Shown piece after piece: positions 1 to 5,322 of a DNA stretch of 6,780 bases (position 1 is its first letter; each line of letters opens with the position of its first letter). Below the pieces are notes generated by a model that saw only the letters and a program-made list of their open reading frames with translations, had not been told where the DNA came from and searched no databases. Source of the stretch: Deltaproteobacteria bacterium. Lineage in GTDB: Bacteria > SAR324 > NAC60-12. The DNA is taken from contig DPLM01000387.1 in the NCBI GenBank assembly GCA_003541985.1, positions 517 to 7,296 of the forward strand, in the 5' to 3' direction. Both the position numbers and the translations under genes were made by a program.

Positions 1-1055
1 GCAGTGTACCAGAAAATTTGCTGGGCCACGTTACCCTGGGATAGTGCAGGTAATGATTGATAGAAATCATATGAAGCAGCCCCAGGAGGAGCATATGCCC
101 GCAGCCATTCATCCCATTTGCGAATTGCATAAACTGCGGCGGGACCATTTGCGGCGCCGCCCCTGCTTACAGAAGCGCCCACTGGATTACAGCTGCCAGC
201 TTCCATTCGAATACCCCATTCATCAACAGGTATTCCATTTGGCTCACCCTTAGAACCTGCTCCAGCCATTGATAACCAAGCATCAGTCATCCTCCAGCCC
301 AAGTCTGGTGCTCGTTTGCCGTAGTCCATGTGTCCGTAAATCTGCACACCATCAATGGTTTTGACATCATTTGAGAAGAACTCTGCGATATCTTCATAGG
401 CAGACCAGTTGACTGGAACACCTAGATCATAGCCATACTTCTGCTTGAAGGCCGCTTGAAGATTTGGTCGGTCAAACCAATCTTTGCGAAACCAATAAAG
501 GTTTGCAAACTGCTGATCGGGCAGCTGATACAAGTCACCATCTGGACCGGTAGTAAACTGAACACCCATAAAATCATTTAGATCTAGGGTAGGTGACGTT
601 ACATTCTTGCCTTCTCCAGCCATGAAGTCGGTTAAGTTATAAGCCAACTGCAATCGGGAGTGTGTCCCGATCAAATCGCTGTCGTTCACATACGCATCGT
701 AAAGATTCCTCTTTGTTTGCATCTGGGTCTGAACAGCCTGAACAACCTCACCTTCTCCCAGCAGTTGGTGGTTCACTTTAATGCCGGTGATTTCTTCAAA
801 TGCCTTGGTCAGAACCTTGGACTCATAGGAGTGAGTCGGAATGGTTTCTGAGAGAACATTGATCTCCATACCTTTGAAAGGCTCAGCTGCGTTGATGAAC
901 CATTCCATTTCGGCCATCTGCTCAGATTTTGAGAGTGCAGAAGGCTGGAATTCACTGTTGATCCAACGCTTCGCCTCTGGCTTTCCAGCTATCGCAGTAA
1001 AGGCACTCATCGTCAGCGCTAACGCCGCGCTCATGAAGAGCTTGCTAAATTTCAT
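1..1055 (-). CDS. ABC transporter extracellular solute-binding protein, GlpV-like (3' end outside window)
   Basis: This is the N-terminal 351 codons of a periplasmic binding protein that would deliver a sugar or polyol to an ABC importer. The frame is open from the ATG at 1055 to the window edge, so the C-terminus is missing. Residues 1-23 form a Sec signal peptide: basic MKFSK, a hydrophobic core, then a TAIAG cleavage region. The mature part carries stretches I recognise from the roughly 570-residue family that includes rhizobial GlpV, such as VLSETIPTHSYESKVLTKAF, QLLGEGEVVQAVQTQMQT, TGPDGDLYQLPDQQFANLYW and GNVAQQIFWYT. The start is well fixed: an AGGAGGA ribosome binding site ends 5 nt before the ATG, and the signal peptide begins there. 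It sits first in its transcription unit, after a long gene-free stretch with a likely promoter, so permease and ATPase genes probably follow to the left. The family is confident; the ligand (glycerol or another polyol or sugar) is inferred from resemblance only. Confidence 0.9.
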   Translation of the reverse strand, partial: MKFSKLFMSAALALTMSAFTAIAGKPEAKRWINSEFQPSALSKSEQMAEMEWFINAAEPFKGMEINVLSETIPTHSYESKVLTKAFEEITGIKVNHQLLGEGEVVQAVQTQMQTKRNLYDAYVNDSDLIGTHSRLQLAYNLTDFMAGEGKNVTSPTLDLNDFMGVQFTTGPDGDLYQLPDQQFANLYWFRKDWFDRPNLQAAFKQKYGYDLGVPVNWSAYEDIAEFFSNDVKTIDGVQIYGHMDYGKRAPDLGWRMTDAWLSMAGAGSKGEPNGIPVDEWGIRMEAGSCNPVGASVSRGGAANGPAAVYAIRKWDEWLRAYAPPGAASYDFYQSLPALSQGNVAQQIFWYT

Positions 1056-1060
1056 TATCT

Positions 1061-1067
1061 TCCTCCT
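1061..1067 (-). promoter_or_regulatory. Strong Shine-Dalgarno of the solute-binding protein gene
   Basis: Reading the minus strand, AGGAGGA lies 5 nt upstream of the ATG at 1055. It is a near-perfect anti-16S match and the strongest ribosome binding site in the window. The genes of the ilv unit show only weak or no such motif. It suggests high expression of the binding protein, as is usual for these abundant periplasmic proteins. Confidence 0.85.
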
Positions 1068-1145
1068 TTTAGTGCTACCAACTCTATAGTGACAGTAAAT
1101 CGCAGTCGGGCAACATGCTAAACTGCCTGTATGACACGGGGGCAT

Positions 1146-1174
1146 ACAATGCAATTGAATTTGACTTTTGTCAA
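1146..1174 (-). promoter_or_regulatory. Candidate sigma-70 promoter for the solute-binding protein gene
   Basis: On the minus strand a perfect -35 hexamer TTGACA (1174-1169) is followed, after a 17-nt spacer, by CATTGT (1151-1146), which matches the -10 consensus at only three of six positions. Transcription would begin near 1139, giving a leader of about 85 nt before the ATG at 1055. The exact -35 and correct spacing favour a real promoter. The poor -10 suggests weak basal activity or dependence on an activator. No alternative promoter closer to the gene stood out. Confidence 0.45.
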
Positions 1175-1177
1175 ATT
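1158..1177. repeat. Perfect inverted repeat overlapping the -35 box (possible operator)
   Basis: Arms AATTTGAC (1158-1165) and GTCAAATT (1170-1177) are exact reverse complements separated by TTTT. The right arm contains the minus-strand TTGACA -35 element, so a dimeric regulator bound here would contact or block the promoter of the solute-binding gene. On the plus strand the second arm runs into seven or more T residues (to 1183), which resembles a terminator, but no plus-strand gene lies upstream to be terminated. An operator is therefore the better reading, although its use is inference. Confidence 0.5.
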
Positions 1178-1433
1178 TTTTTTCTATTGAGTAAATCTAG
1201 ATGAAATTTGTTGTCTCAGAATTTTTTTGAAAATAGAACTATCCGGTCATATGGGCTGGAGAAAAACATTATGCAGCCAAAGATTTCATTGGCCAACTAC
1301 TCTTGAAATGAGAACAACTAGCGATGAATTCTTTGTTCTAGAAAAGATTTACTTTCTGTCGAAAGCCATTCTTTTTGGTCTTCAATTAATAGGTTCCATT
1401 CCTCCATTAAAAAAGAAGGGGAAGGTTCGTTAC

Positions 1434-1458
1434 TGCAGGTTTGACGCATGAACCTGCA
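1434..1458. repeat. Isolated perfect hairpin in the intergenic region
   Basis: TGCAGGTT (1434-1441) and AACCTGCA (1451-1458) are exact reverse complements flanking a 9-nt loop, so RNA from either strand would form an 8-bp, half-GC stem. No T-run follows immediately on either strand, so it does not look like a standard intrinsic terminator. It lies about 160 bp upstream of the small plus-strand gene and about 380 bp upstream of the solute-binding gene. It could be a protein-binding site or part of a structured leader or small RNA; which is unknown. Confidence 0.5.
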
Positions 1459-1557
1459 AAATTCCTTGAAGTGCAGTGCATCTCGCATAATGATGGTCTC
1501 ATATGATGTTAATATAAATGAGTCACATCCTGTGCTTTTGTACGAACTGCCATTCCA

Positions 1558-1580
1558 TTGACTTTTTATTTGTCTAATAA
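1558..1580 (+). promoter_or_regulatory. Weak candidate promoter elements upstream of the small gene
   Basis: TTGACT at 1558-1563 is a good -35-like hexamer, and TAATAA at about 1575-1580 resembles a -10. They are only about 11 nt apart, too close to act together as a normal sigma-70 pair. The surrounding 1555-1616 is AT-rich, as promoters often are. A promoter is likely somewhere here if the gene at 1617 is real, because no gene upstream could supply its transcript. The exact hexamers are uncertain. Confidence 0.2.
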
Positions 1581-1616
1581 ATCTGCATTTTATGTTCCAC
1601 TATTTGGAAAAATAAT

Positions 1617-1802
1617 ATGGCCGAAAAGCGAATGACCAAGCTGAACCCTCTAATAAAACCCCCAAATCCACTGGATCTAGAAAATGATATCTTTATTCCT
1701 GAAGATGAAGAAAGTTTCCCTAGGGTGAAACGCTTGGAACAGTTGAGGAAAGAGCCAAAGCGAACACTTCGGCTTGTCAAACGTTGGTTAAGGGAAAGCT
1801 AG
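1617..1802 (+). CDS. Small charged protein with a FliF-tail-like C-terminus (hypothetical)
   Basis: This 61-residue frame is unassigned. It has a proline-rich centre (PLIKPPNPLD, residues 11-20), an acidic patch (PEDEES, 28-33) and a basic helical C-terminus (34-61). The end, with EP at 46-47 followed by LRLVKRWL (51-58), resembles the FliG-binding tail of the flagellar MS-ring protein FliF, where a DP pair is followed by hydrophobic residues and a Trp at the same P+10 spacing. There is no transmembrane or ring domain, so it is not FliF itself. It is the only plausible plus-strand gene. Support for expression comes from its ordered composition and a stem-loop starting 30 nt after its stop, placed between it and the convergent PLP gene. 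The ribosome binding site (GGAAAA) is weak. It may be a real small gene, possibly flagellar or a partner of a FliG/MgtE-like helix, or a chance frame. Confidence 0.5.
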   Translation: MAEKRMTKLNPLIKPPNPLDLENDIFIPEDEESFPRVKRLEQLRKEPKRTLRLVKRWLRES

Positions 1803-1831
1803 GATGTTTGCAGGACCCGACTAGCAATTCT

Positions 1832-1865
1832 GGCTTCTGGTAGGTTTCTTTCTACCAAGCAAGCC
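1832..1865. terminator. Stem-loop between convergent genes, probable terminator
   Basis: TGGTAG (1838-1843) pairs with CTACCA (1852-1857) across an 8-nt loop. The stem continues, after a small asymmetric bulge, with GGCTT (1832-1836) pairing with AAGCC (1861-1865). On the plus strand it is followed by the T-rich CTTGTTTTGG, so it best suits termination after the small gene ending at 1802. On the minus strand it lies 31 nt past the stop of the PLP gene but lacks a downstream T-run, so termination there would be weaker. Its place between two convergent stop codons supports a shared terminator. Confidence 0.6.
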
Positions 1866-1896
1866 ACTCTTGTTTTGGTTCACTCAATAAATTCCC

Positions 1897-3621
1897 CTAC
1901 GCTTGAAATCCTCGCTCCAAAGCCGCCATTACCTGATCTAAATTCTTCTCGCAGCCCACAGCTAGTCGTACCAAATATCTCGAAATTCGTAATTCTTCGA
2001 GTTCTTGATCGCTGGCACGATAATGGGCTAGCATTGCGTAAGGACAAATCATTGAGGTGTTTGAACCAAGACCAGGTGCTTTGTGAAGTGGTCGGAGGTC
2101 TGCGTCATAGAATCGGCGTATTCCATCAAGGTTATCATTCTGCAAAACAAAGCTGATTAGGCTGCCAGCTCCCTTTAACAACTTTTTTGCCAATTCATGA
2201 CTGGAATGGGATGGTAACTGATTGAAACTTACAGAACGAACTTTTGGATGAACTTCTAGGAATTGAGCGACCTGAACTCCATTAGAATTAAATCGCTCCA
2301 TCCGCTCAGGGAAATTCTCCATACAGTCAAATAGGGCAAGGACCTCCCATGGTGACATGAAGTTCTGCCATTCAGACTGAAAGGCTTTCAATTGAGCAGA
2401 CCAATATCCATAACGAGTCAGCAAAACTCCTCCCCCATGTTGGTTGTTTCCACACAAGTATTTTGCCGTGCTGTGGATCACCATGTCAGCGCCCCATACC
2501 AGAGGTTGAGCATTAGTAGGTCCAGCTAGTGTGTTATCCACAATTACAGGGATCTCGTATTTTTTTGCTATCGCCTGAATTCTTGGAATGTCTGGTACTT
2601 CTCCGAGCGGATTAGTAATGCTCTCCGTGACAATTCCAGCAACTGATTTGTCTTCAAGCACCTCTTCTAATTGTTCCAGTTCATCAGTATTGAGAAAAAT
2701 CGGCTCGCCGCTACCCCCCCTCCATTTATCAAACATCAATAGGGAGTAGGTGTCCGTATACAGCAACCCTATAGCCACAAAGCGTTTAGGTTGCTTGCTT
2801 TGGCATCGCCTTCTTGCCAACTCCATCGCAGTTGCGACTGCATTCATACCCGAAGGGAACATAAAACATTCTTTCGCCTCCTCCCACTCAATCAGTTGAG
2901 CACAGATTTTTTTGGTAGCTTTTAAAGACGATGAAGTCGGGACCGCCACATTATTCTTCCAAGCATCTATGTTTCTGACTGAGAGCAAGGCTCCTCTTCG
3001 CTTTCGCAATTGGAAGAGACCCTCCATCAACTCATAGTGTTGGCCAAGGACAACCCCACCTGGTGTTCCCATTTTTTCTGTATCACCCACCCAAAACTCC
3101 TTTTCTTGCTTGATGGGCAATGGTTCAAAAGACTGTGTTGAATACCAGATAATCTGATCATGCTCGGCATGCTGGTCCTCATCAAACCATTCATTTCTTT
3201 GATCAGCACCCGAATCGGGAATAATCCAGAGTCGTTGTTCCATCGAATCAGATCCAACAGATTTCCACTCTGTCAGCCAGGAAGGTAGAGGCTCTTTTAT
3301 TTGCCAGGCAATCCGAAGTTTAGGCTCTTTTGTTAGTAAAAAATCTATTAATTCACGCAGAGCGCCTTGGACTGAAACAAAAGCTAGGGCTCGAGCGACC
3401 TTGTACTTCTCTTGGAGATGTCGTTGCCACTCATACAAGACAGGCCTATCCACCATTCGGTAGTAACCCCAAATCAGACGACAGCGGTTTTCTTCATAAT
3501 CTATGACTGTCTGCAAATCTGGCATTTCAGCAGTAGTGCCATAATTTTGACCACCAACTGGTTCCAAAAAGCGCGAGGGTATAGGGTCGTGCGGAGCAGA
3601 GGTAGAAGAATCCGTTGCCAT
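1897..3621 (-). CDS. PLP-dependent Cys/Met-metabolism enzyme, STR2-like cystathionine gamma-synthase type
   Basis: This 574-residue cytoplasmic enzyme is a fold-type I PLP protein of the Cys/Met-metabolism family, which performs gamma- or beta-replacement and elimination on homoserine- or cysteine-derived substrates. Visible landmarks are PSGMNA (256-261), YTDTYSLL (288-295), TESITNP (332-338), VIVDNT with the cofactor-ring Asp362 (359-364), HSTAKYLCG with the probable Schiff-base Lys387 (383-391), a modified LGSNTSM segment (518-524) and RLAVGCE (552-558). Classical members have about 390 residues. Here about 200 extra residues precede the usual core, including a DYEE...GYYR...P pattern (41-60). 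This layout matches fungal STR2-type cystathionine gamma-synthases and their bacterial relatives. Substrate is not settled: synthase, lyase or sulfhydrylase activity is possible. An in-frame TAG 15 nt upstream limits the N-terminus to the ATG at 3621 or later, and no clear ribosome binding site is seen. It is the last gene of the ilv unit, 20 nt after the small membrane protein. Confidence 0.85.
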   Translation of the reverse strand: MATDSSTSAPHDPIPSRFLEPVGGQNYGTTAEMPDLQTVIDYEENRCRLIWGYYRMVDRPVLYEWQRHLQEKYKVARALAFVSVQGALRELIDFLLTKEPKLRIAWQIKEPLPSWLTEWKSVGSDSMEQRLWIIPDSGADQRNEWFDEDQHAEHDQIIWYSTQSFEPLPIKQEKEFWVGDTEKMGTPGGVVLGQHYELMEGLFQLRKRRGALLSVRNIDAWKNNVAVPTSSSLKATKKICAQLIEWEEAKECFMFPSGMNAVATAMELARRRCQSKQPKRFVAIGLLYTDTYSLLMFDKWRGGSGEPIFLNTDELEQLEEVLEDKSVAGIVTESITNPLGEVPDIPRIQAIAKKYEIPVIVDNTLAGPTNAQPLVWGADMVIHSTAKYLCGNNQHGGGVLLTRYGYWSAQLKAFQSEWQNFMSPWEVLALFDCMENFPERMERFNSNGVQVAQFLEVHPKVRSVSFNQLPSHSSHELAKKLLKGAGSLISFVLQNDNLDGIRRFYDADLRPLHKAPGLGSNTSMICPYAMLAHYRASDQELEELRISRYLVRLAVGCEKNLDQVMAALERGFQA

Positions 3622-3641
3622 ATTAGGATTAATCTAGAGGA

Positions 3642-3824
3642 TCAGCGCAGTTGACTACGCAACTCATCAAGGAACTGCCGATGTGATTCTCGTATTTTGA
3701 AAACCAGCCGAATTTGTCTGATTGCCAATAACAAAAACAAGAGGATTAAGCATCCCATCAGGGAAAGTGACAGCAGAGGAGGAAAGCTCAACAGCCAATC
3801 GCTCAATGCATGAAAATGGCTCAT
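3642..3824 (-). CDS. Small single-pass membrane protein (hypothetical)
   Basis: This 60-residue protein is not recognised by family. Residues about 14-35 (PPLLSLSLMGCLILLFLLLA within it) form one strongly hydrophobic segment, followed by a basic, probably helical tail (RQIRLVFKIRESHRQFLDEL). By the positive-inside rule the tail should face the cytoplasm with the N-terminus outside. The start is the ATG 4 nt after the carboxypeptidase stop, with no separate ribosome binding site, which suggests translational coupling. The PLP gene follows after 20 nt. Its tight fit between two real genes, with no other credible frame in the 200-nt slot, supports it being real. It could anchor a neighbouring enzyme or be an unrelated small envelope protein. 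Confidence 0.65.
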   Translation of the reverse strand: MSHFHALSDWLLSFPPLLSLSLMGCLILLFLLLAIRQIRLVFKIRESHRQFLDELRSQLR

Positions 3825-3828
3825 GTAG

Positions 3829-4740
3829 CTAAAGGTTCGTTGTATTTAAATGAATGACATTATGCTGAGCATCCAACTCAGCCCATTGTCCTAACAAAAT
3901 TGGGTGATTGACTTCTCCATGCCCGTGAGGTAGGCCAATCGCCATTGGGAGATTTAAATCACCAAGAACGTCTAATAGAACATCCTTAATTTGGTTTATT
4001 GTACCACACTCTACGAATTCACCAAAAACAAAAGCCCGGACTTTCTCAAATTGGCCGCTTTGCCTCATCTGGGTCAGCATGCGATCCAAACGATAAGGCG
4101 CTTCGCAAACTTCCTCGAGAAAAAGGATTGAATTTGTTAAATCTACCTGGGCCACAGTTCCCATGGCAGAAAGGATTACAGAGAGGCACCCCCCGCTGAG
4201 CCTTCCTTTCACAGATTCAGCATTTTGCAAGAATTGGACGGGAGTAGAGGGAAATTCCAATTTGAAAAGGGCGTTCTTGAGGGCTTCACGGTTCTTACCT
4301 GCCTGTGGACCACCCACAAATTGTGGTGAAGCAAGCGTGGGCCCATGACAAACCAACCAATCGGTGTGGCGTTGGAGGTAGTGAAGCAGTAGGGAGCAGT
4401 CGCTGAATCCAATCAACCATTTGGGTTTGTCGTGCCAGGAAGCCGGTTGAAGCAATGGCAGTACTCGAGCAACTCCGTAACCCCCTCGAATGCAGAAGAC
4501 TGCCCGAACCTTCTCATCTTCAAGTTGTTGCTGAAATTCTGCGGCTCGATCTTGATCAGTACCCGCCAGATGCAAGTGAGAACGGGTAAGTTTAGGAGTA
4601 TGGGTCACTTGGAGGCCCCAATCTTCCTCTAGGATTTGAAAAGCTCGCTCTGCTAAGCGTGGCTGCTCCAAATTCAATTTTGAAGATGGTGCTACAACCG
4701 CGACGGCATCTCCTCGCTGAAGCGGGGGTGGACGTATCAT
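3829..4740 (-). CDS. S66-family LD-carboxypeptidase / MccF-like serine peptidase
   Basis: The 303-residue length is typical of peptidase family S66, which includes cytoplasmic LD-carboxypeptidase LdcA (removes the terminal D-Ala from murein tetrapeptides during recycling) and MccF (cleaves microcin C and related acyl-adenylates). Family landmarks are in order: GDAVAVVAPSS near the N-terminus (10-20), IRGGYGVARVLPLL (84-97), the nucleophile motif GFSDCS with Ser113, SGGCLSV (182-188), the FLEEVCEAPYRLDRML block (207-222) supplying the catalytic Glu, and LPHGHG with the probable catalytic His274. All three catalytic elements are present, so it should be active. No signal peptide is seen, which fits a cytoplasmic enzyme. 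Its ATG lies 1 nt after the stop of the synthase regulatory subunit, implying coupled translation. LdcA versus MccF function cannot be decided from sequence alone; a recycling role is the default. Confidence 0.88.
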   Translation of the reverse strand: MIRPPPLQRGDAVAVVAPSSKLNLEQPRLAERAFQILEEDWGLQVTHTPKLTRSHLHLAGTDQDRAAEFQQQLEDEKVRAVFCIRGGYGVARVLPLLQPASWHDKPKWLIGFSDCSLLLHYLQRHTDWLVCHGPTLASPQFVGGPQAGKNREALKNALFKLEFPSTPVQFLQNAESVKGRLSGGCLSVILSAMGTVAQVDLTNSILFLEEVCEAPYRLDRMLTQMRQSGQFEKVRAFVFGEFVECGTINQIKDVLLDVLGDLNLPMAIGLPHGHGEVNHPILLGQWAELDAQHNVIHLNTTNL

Positions 4741-4741
4741 C

Positions 4742-5230
4742 TCATGTTTTGTTTGTACCGCGAGCCATCACCAGTTTCCCAGAGCGGACCATTTCCTTGA
4801 GCCCCATAGTGTTGAAGAGTTTTTCCATAGCATCGATTTTCGAGGAAGATCCAGTTGACTCTACAATTAAAGATTGGTCCGTGATATCGACAATCTTAGC
4901 CCTAAATACATCGACAACCTGTAAGACCTCTGACCGCTTTTCTAGGCCAACCAACAATTTAAAGATTGCTAATTCGCGTTCAACCGATTGATTGGGATCG
5001 TGATGACTAGCGTGCACAACATCCACTAACTTATTTAACTGCCGGAGAATCTGATCTAGTGTTTCAGGATCACCCTGAACAACAACCGTGATTCGGGAAA
5101 ACTGGTGATCTACAGCTGGTGAGACCACCAAAGAATCAATATTGTAGCCTCTTCTCGCAAAAGTTTGCGAGAGACGCATCAATACCCCTGGTTTGTTGTT
5201 GACGTAAATACTAATTGTAAATTCTTCCAT
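4742..5230 (-). CDS. ilvH: Acetolactate synthase small (regulatory) subunit
   Basis: This 162-residue protein matches the usual length of IlvH/IlvN-type regulatory subunits, which bind the large subunit, raise its activity and confer feedback inhibition by valine. An N-terminal ACT domain spans about residues 4-75, with NNKPGVLMRL (11-20), RRGYNIDSLVV (26-36) and FSRITVVVQGD (44-54). The C-terminal ALS_ss_C domain follows, with ELAIFKLLV (86-94) and VDITDQSLIVE (114-124). By alignment with E. coli IlvH, the valine-contact residues Asn11, Gly14 and Asn29 correspond to Asn12, Gly15 and Asn30 here, all kept, so valine sensitivity is expected. It follows the catalytic subunit by 92 nt, the widest gap in this unit, and its ribosome binding site is weak (AAGAAAA). 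The downstream carboxypeptidase begins 1 nt after its stop. Confidence 0.96.
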   Translation of the reverse strand: MEEFTISIYVNNKPGVLMRLSQTFARRGYNIDSLVVSPAVDHQFSRITVVVQGDPETLDQILRQLNKLVDVVHASHHDPNQSVERELAIFKLLVGLEKRSEVLQVVDVFRAKIVDITDQSLIVESTGSSSKIDAMEKLFNTMGLKEMVRSGKLVMARGTNKT

Positions 5231-5322
5231 GTATTTTCTTAAAAAGAGAGGCTGCGTTCAATCTGAAAGTTTCAATCTCTAACATAATTCCAGTACGCAT
5301 AAGGCTTATATTCGAATGCCTC
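5231..5322 (-). other. 92-nt spacer between the two acetolactate synthase subunit genes
   Basis: This is the largest gap within the leftward unit; the other junctions are 1, 4 and 20 nt. It contains a short direct repeat, TTCAATCT on the plus strand at 5257-5264 and 5271-5278, spaced 14 nt apart. It has no hairpin with a T-run and no convincing promoter. Continuous transcription through it is likely, because the two subunit genes are nearly always co-transcribed. I assign no function to the repeat. Confidence 0.4.

Larger units (their letters stand above)
1056..1616. other. Gene-free intergenic stretch with regulatory-looking structure
   Basis: About 560 bp separate the leftward solute-binding gene from the rightward small gene. 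I find no coding frame I would defend. The longest plus frame (1227-1451) needs a TTG start, has no visible ribosome binding site and has an unconvincing composition. The stretch contains the solute-binding promoter and operator-like repeat (1146-1177), AT-rich tracts near 1170-1230, a perfect hairpin at 1434-1458 and a possible promoter for the small gene near its right end. I do not recognise a riboswitch or small RNA family. Confidence 0.6.

Noticed and set aside
44..1089. Several plus-strand frames of 63-82 codons opposite the solute-binding protein gene.
   Set aside because: They are antisense to a long, clearly recognisable coding sequence and show no family features.
1158..1183. Inverted repeat followed by a T-run, read as a plus-strand intrinsic terminator.
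   Set aside because: The stem is AT-rich and weak, and there is no plus-strand gene upstream because the neighbouring transport gene runs the other way.
1227..1451. A 74-codon plus-strand frame in the intergenic region.
   Set aside because: It needs a TTG start, has no ribosome binding site, its composition does not look like a protein, and its end runs into the hairpin at 1434-1458.
1574..1780. A 68-codon minus-strand frame opposite the small plus-strand gene.
   Set aside because: It is serine/phenylalanine-rich as expected for the antisense of a charged coding sequence, has no ribosome binding site, and the plus frame has the better start, stop and terminator context.
5257..5278. Two copies of TTCAATCT 14 nt apart, considered as a regulator site or the start of a repeat array.
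   Set aside because: Only two 8-nt copies in an AT-rich spacer inside an operon; this is within what chance allows.
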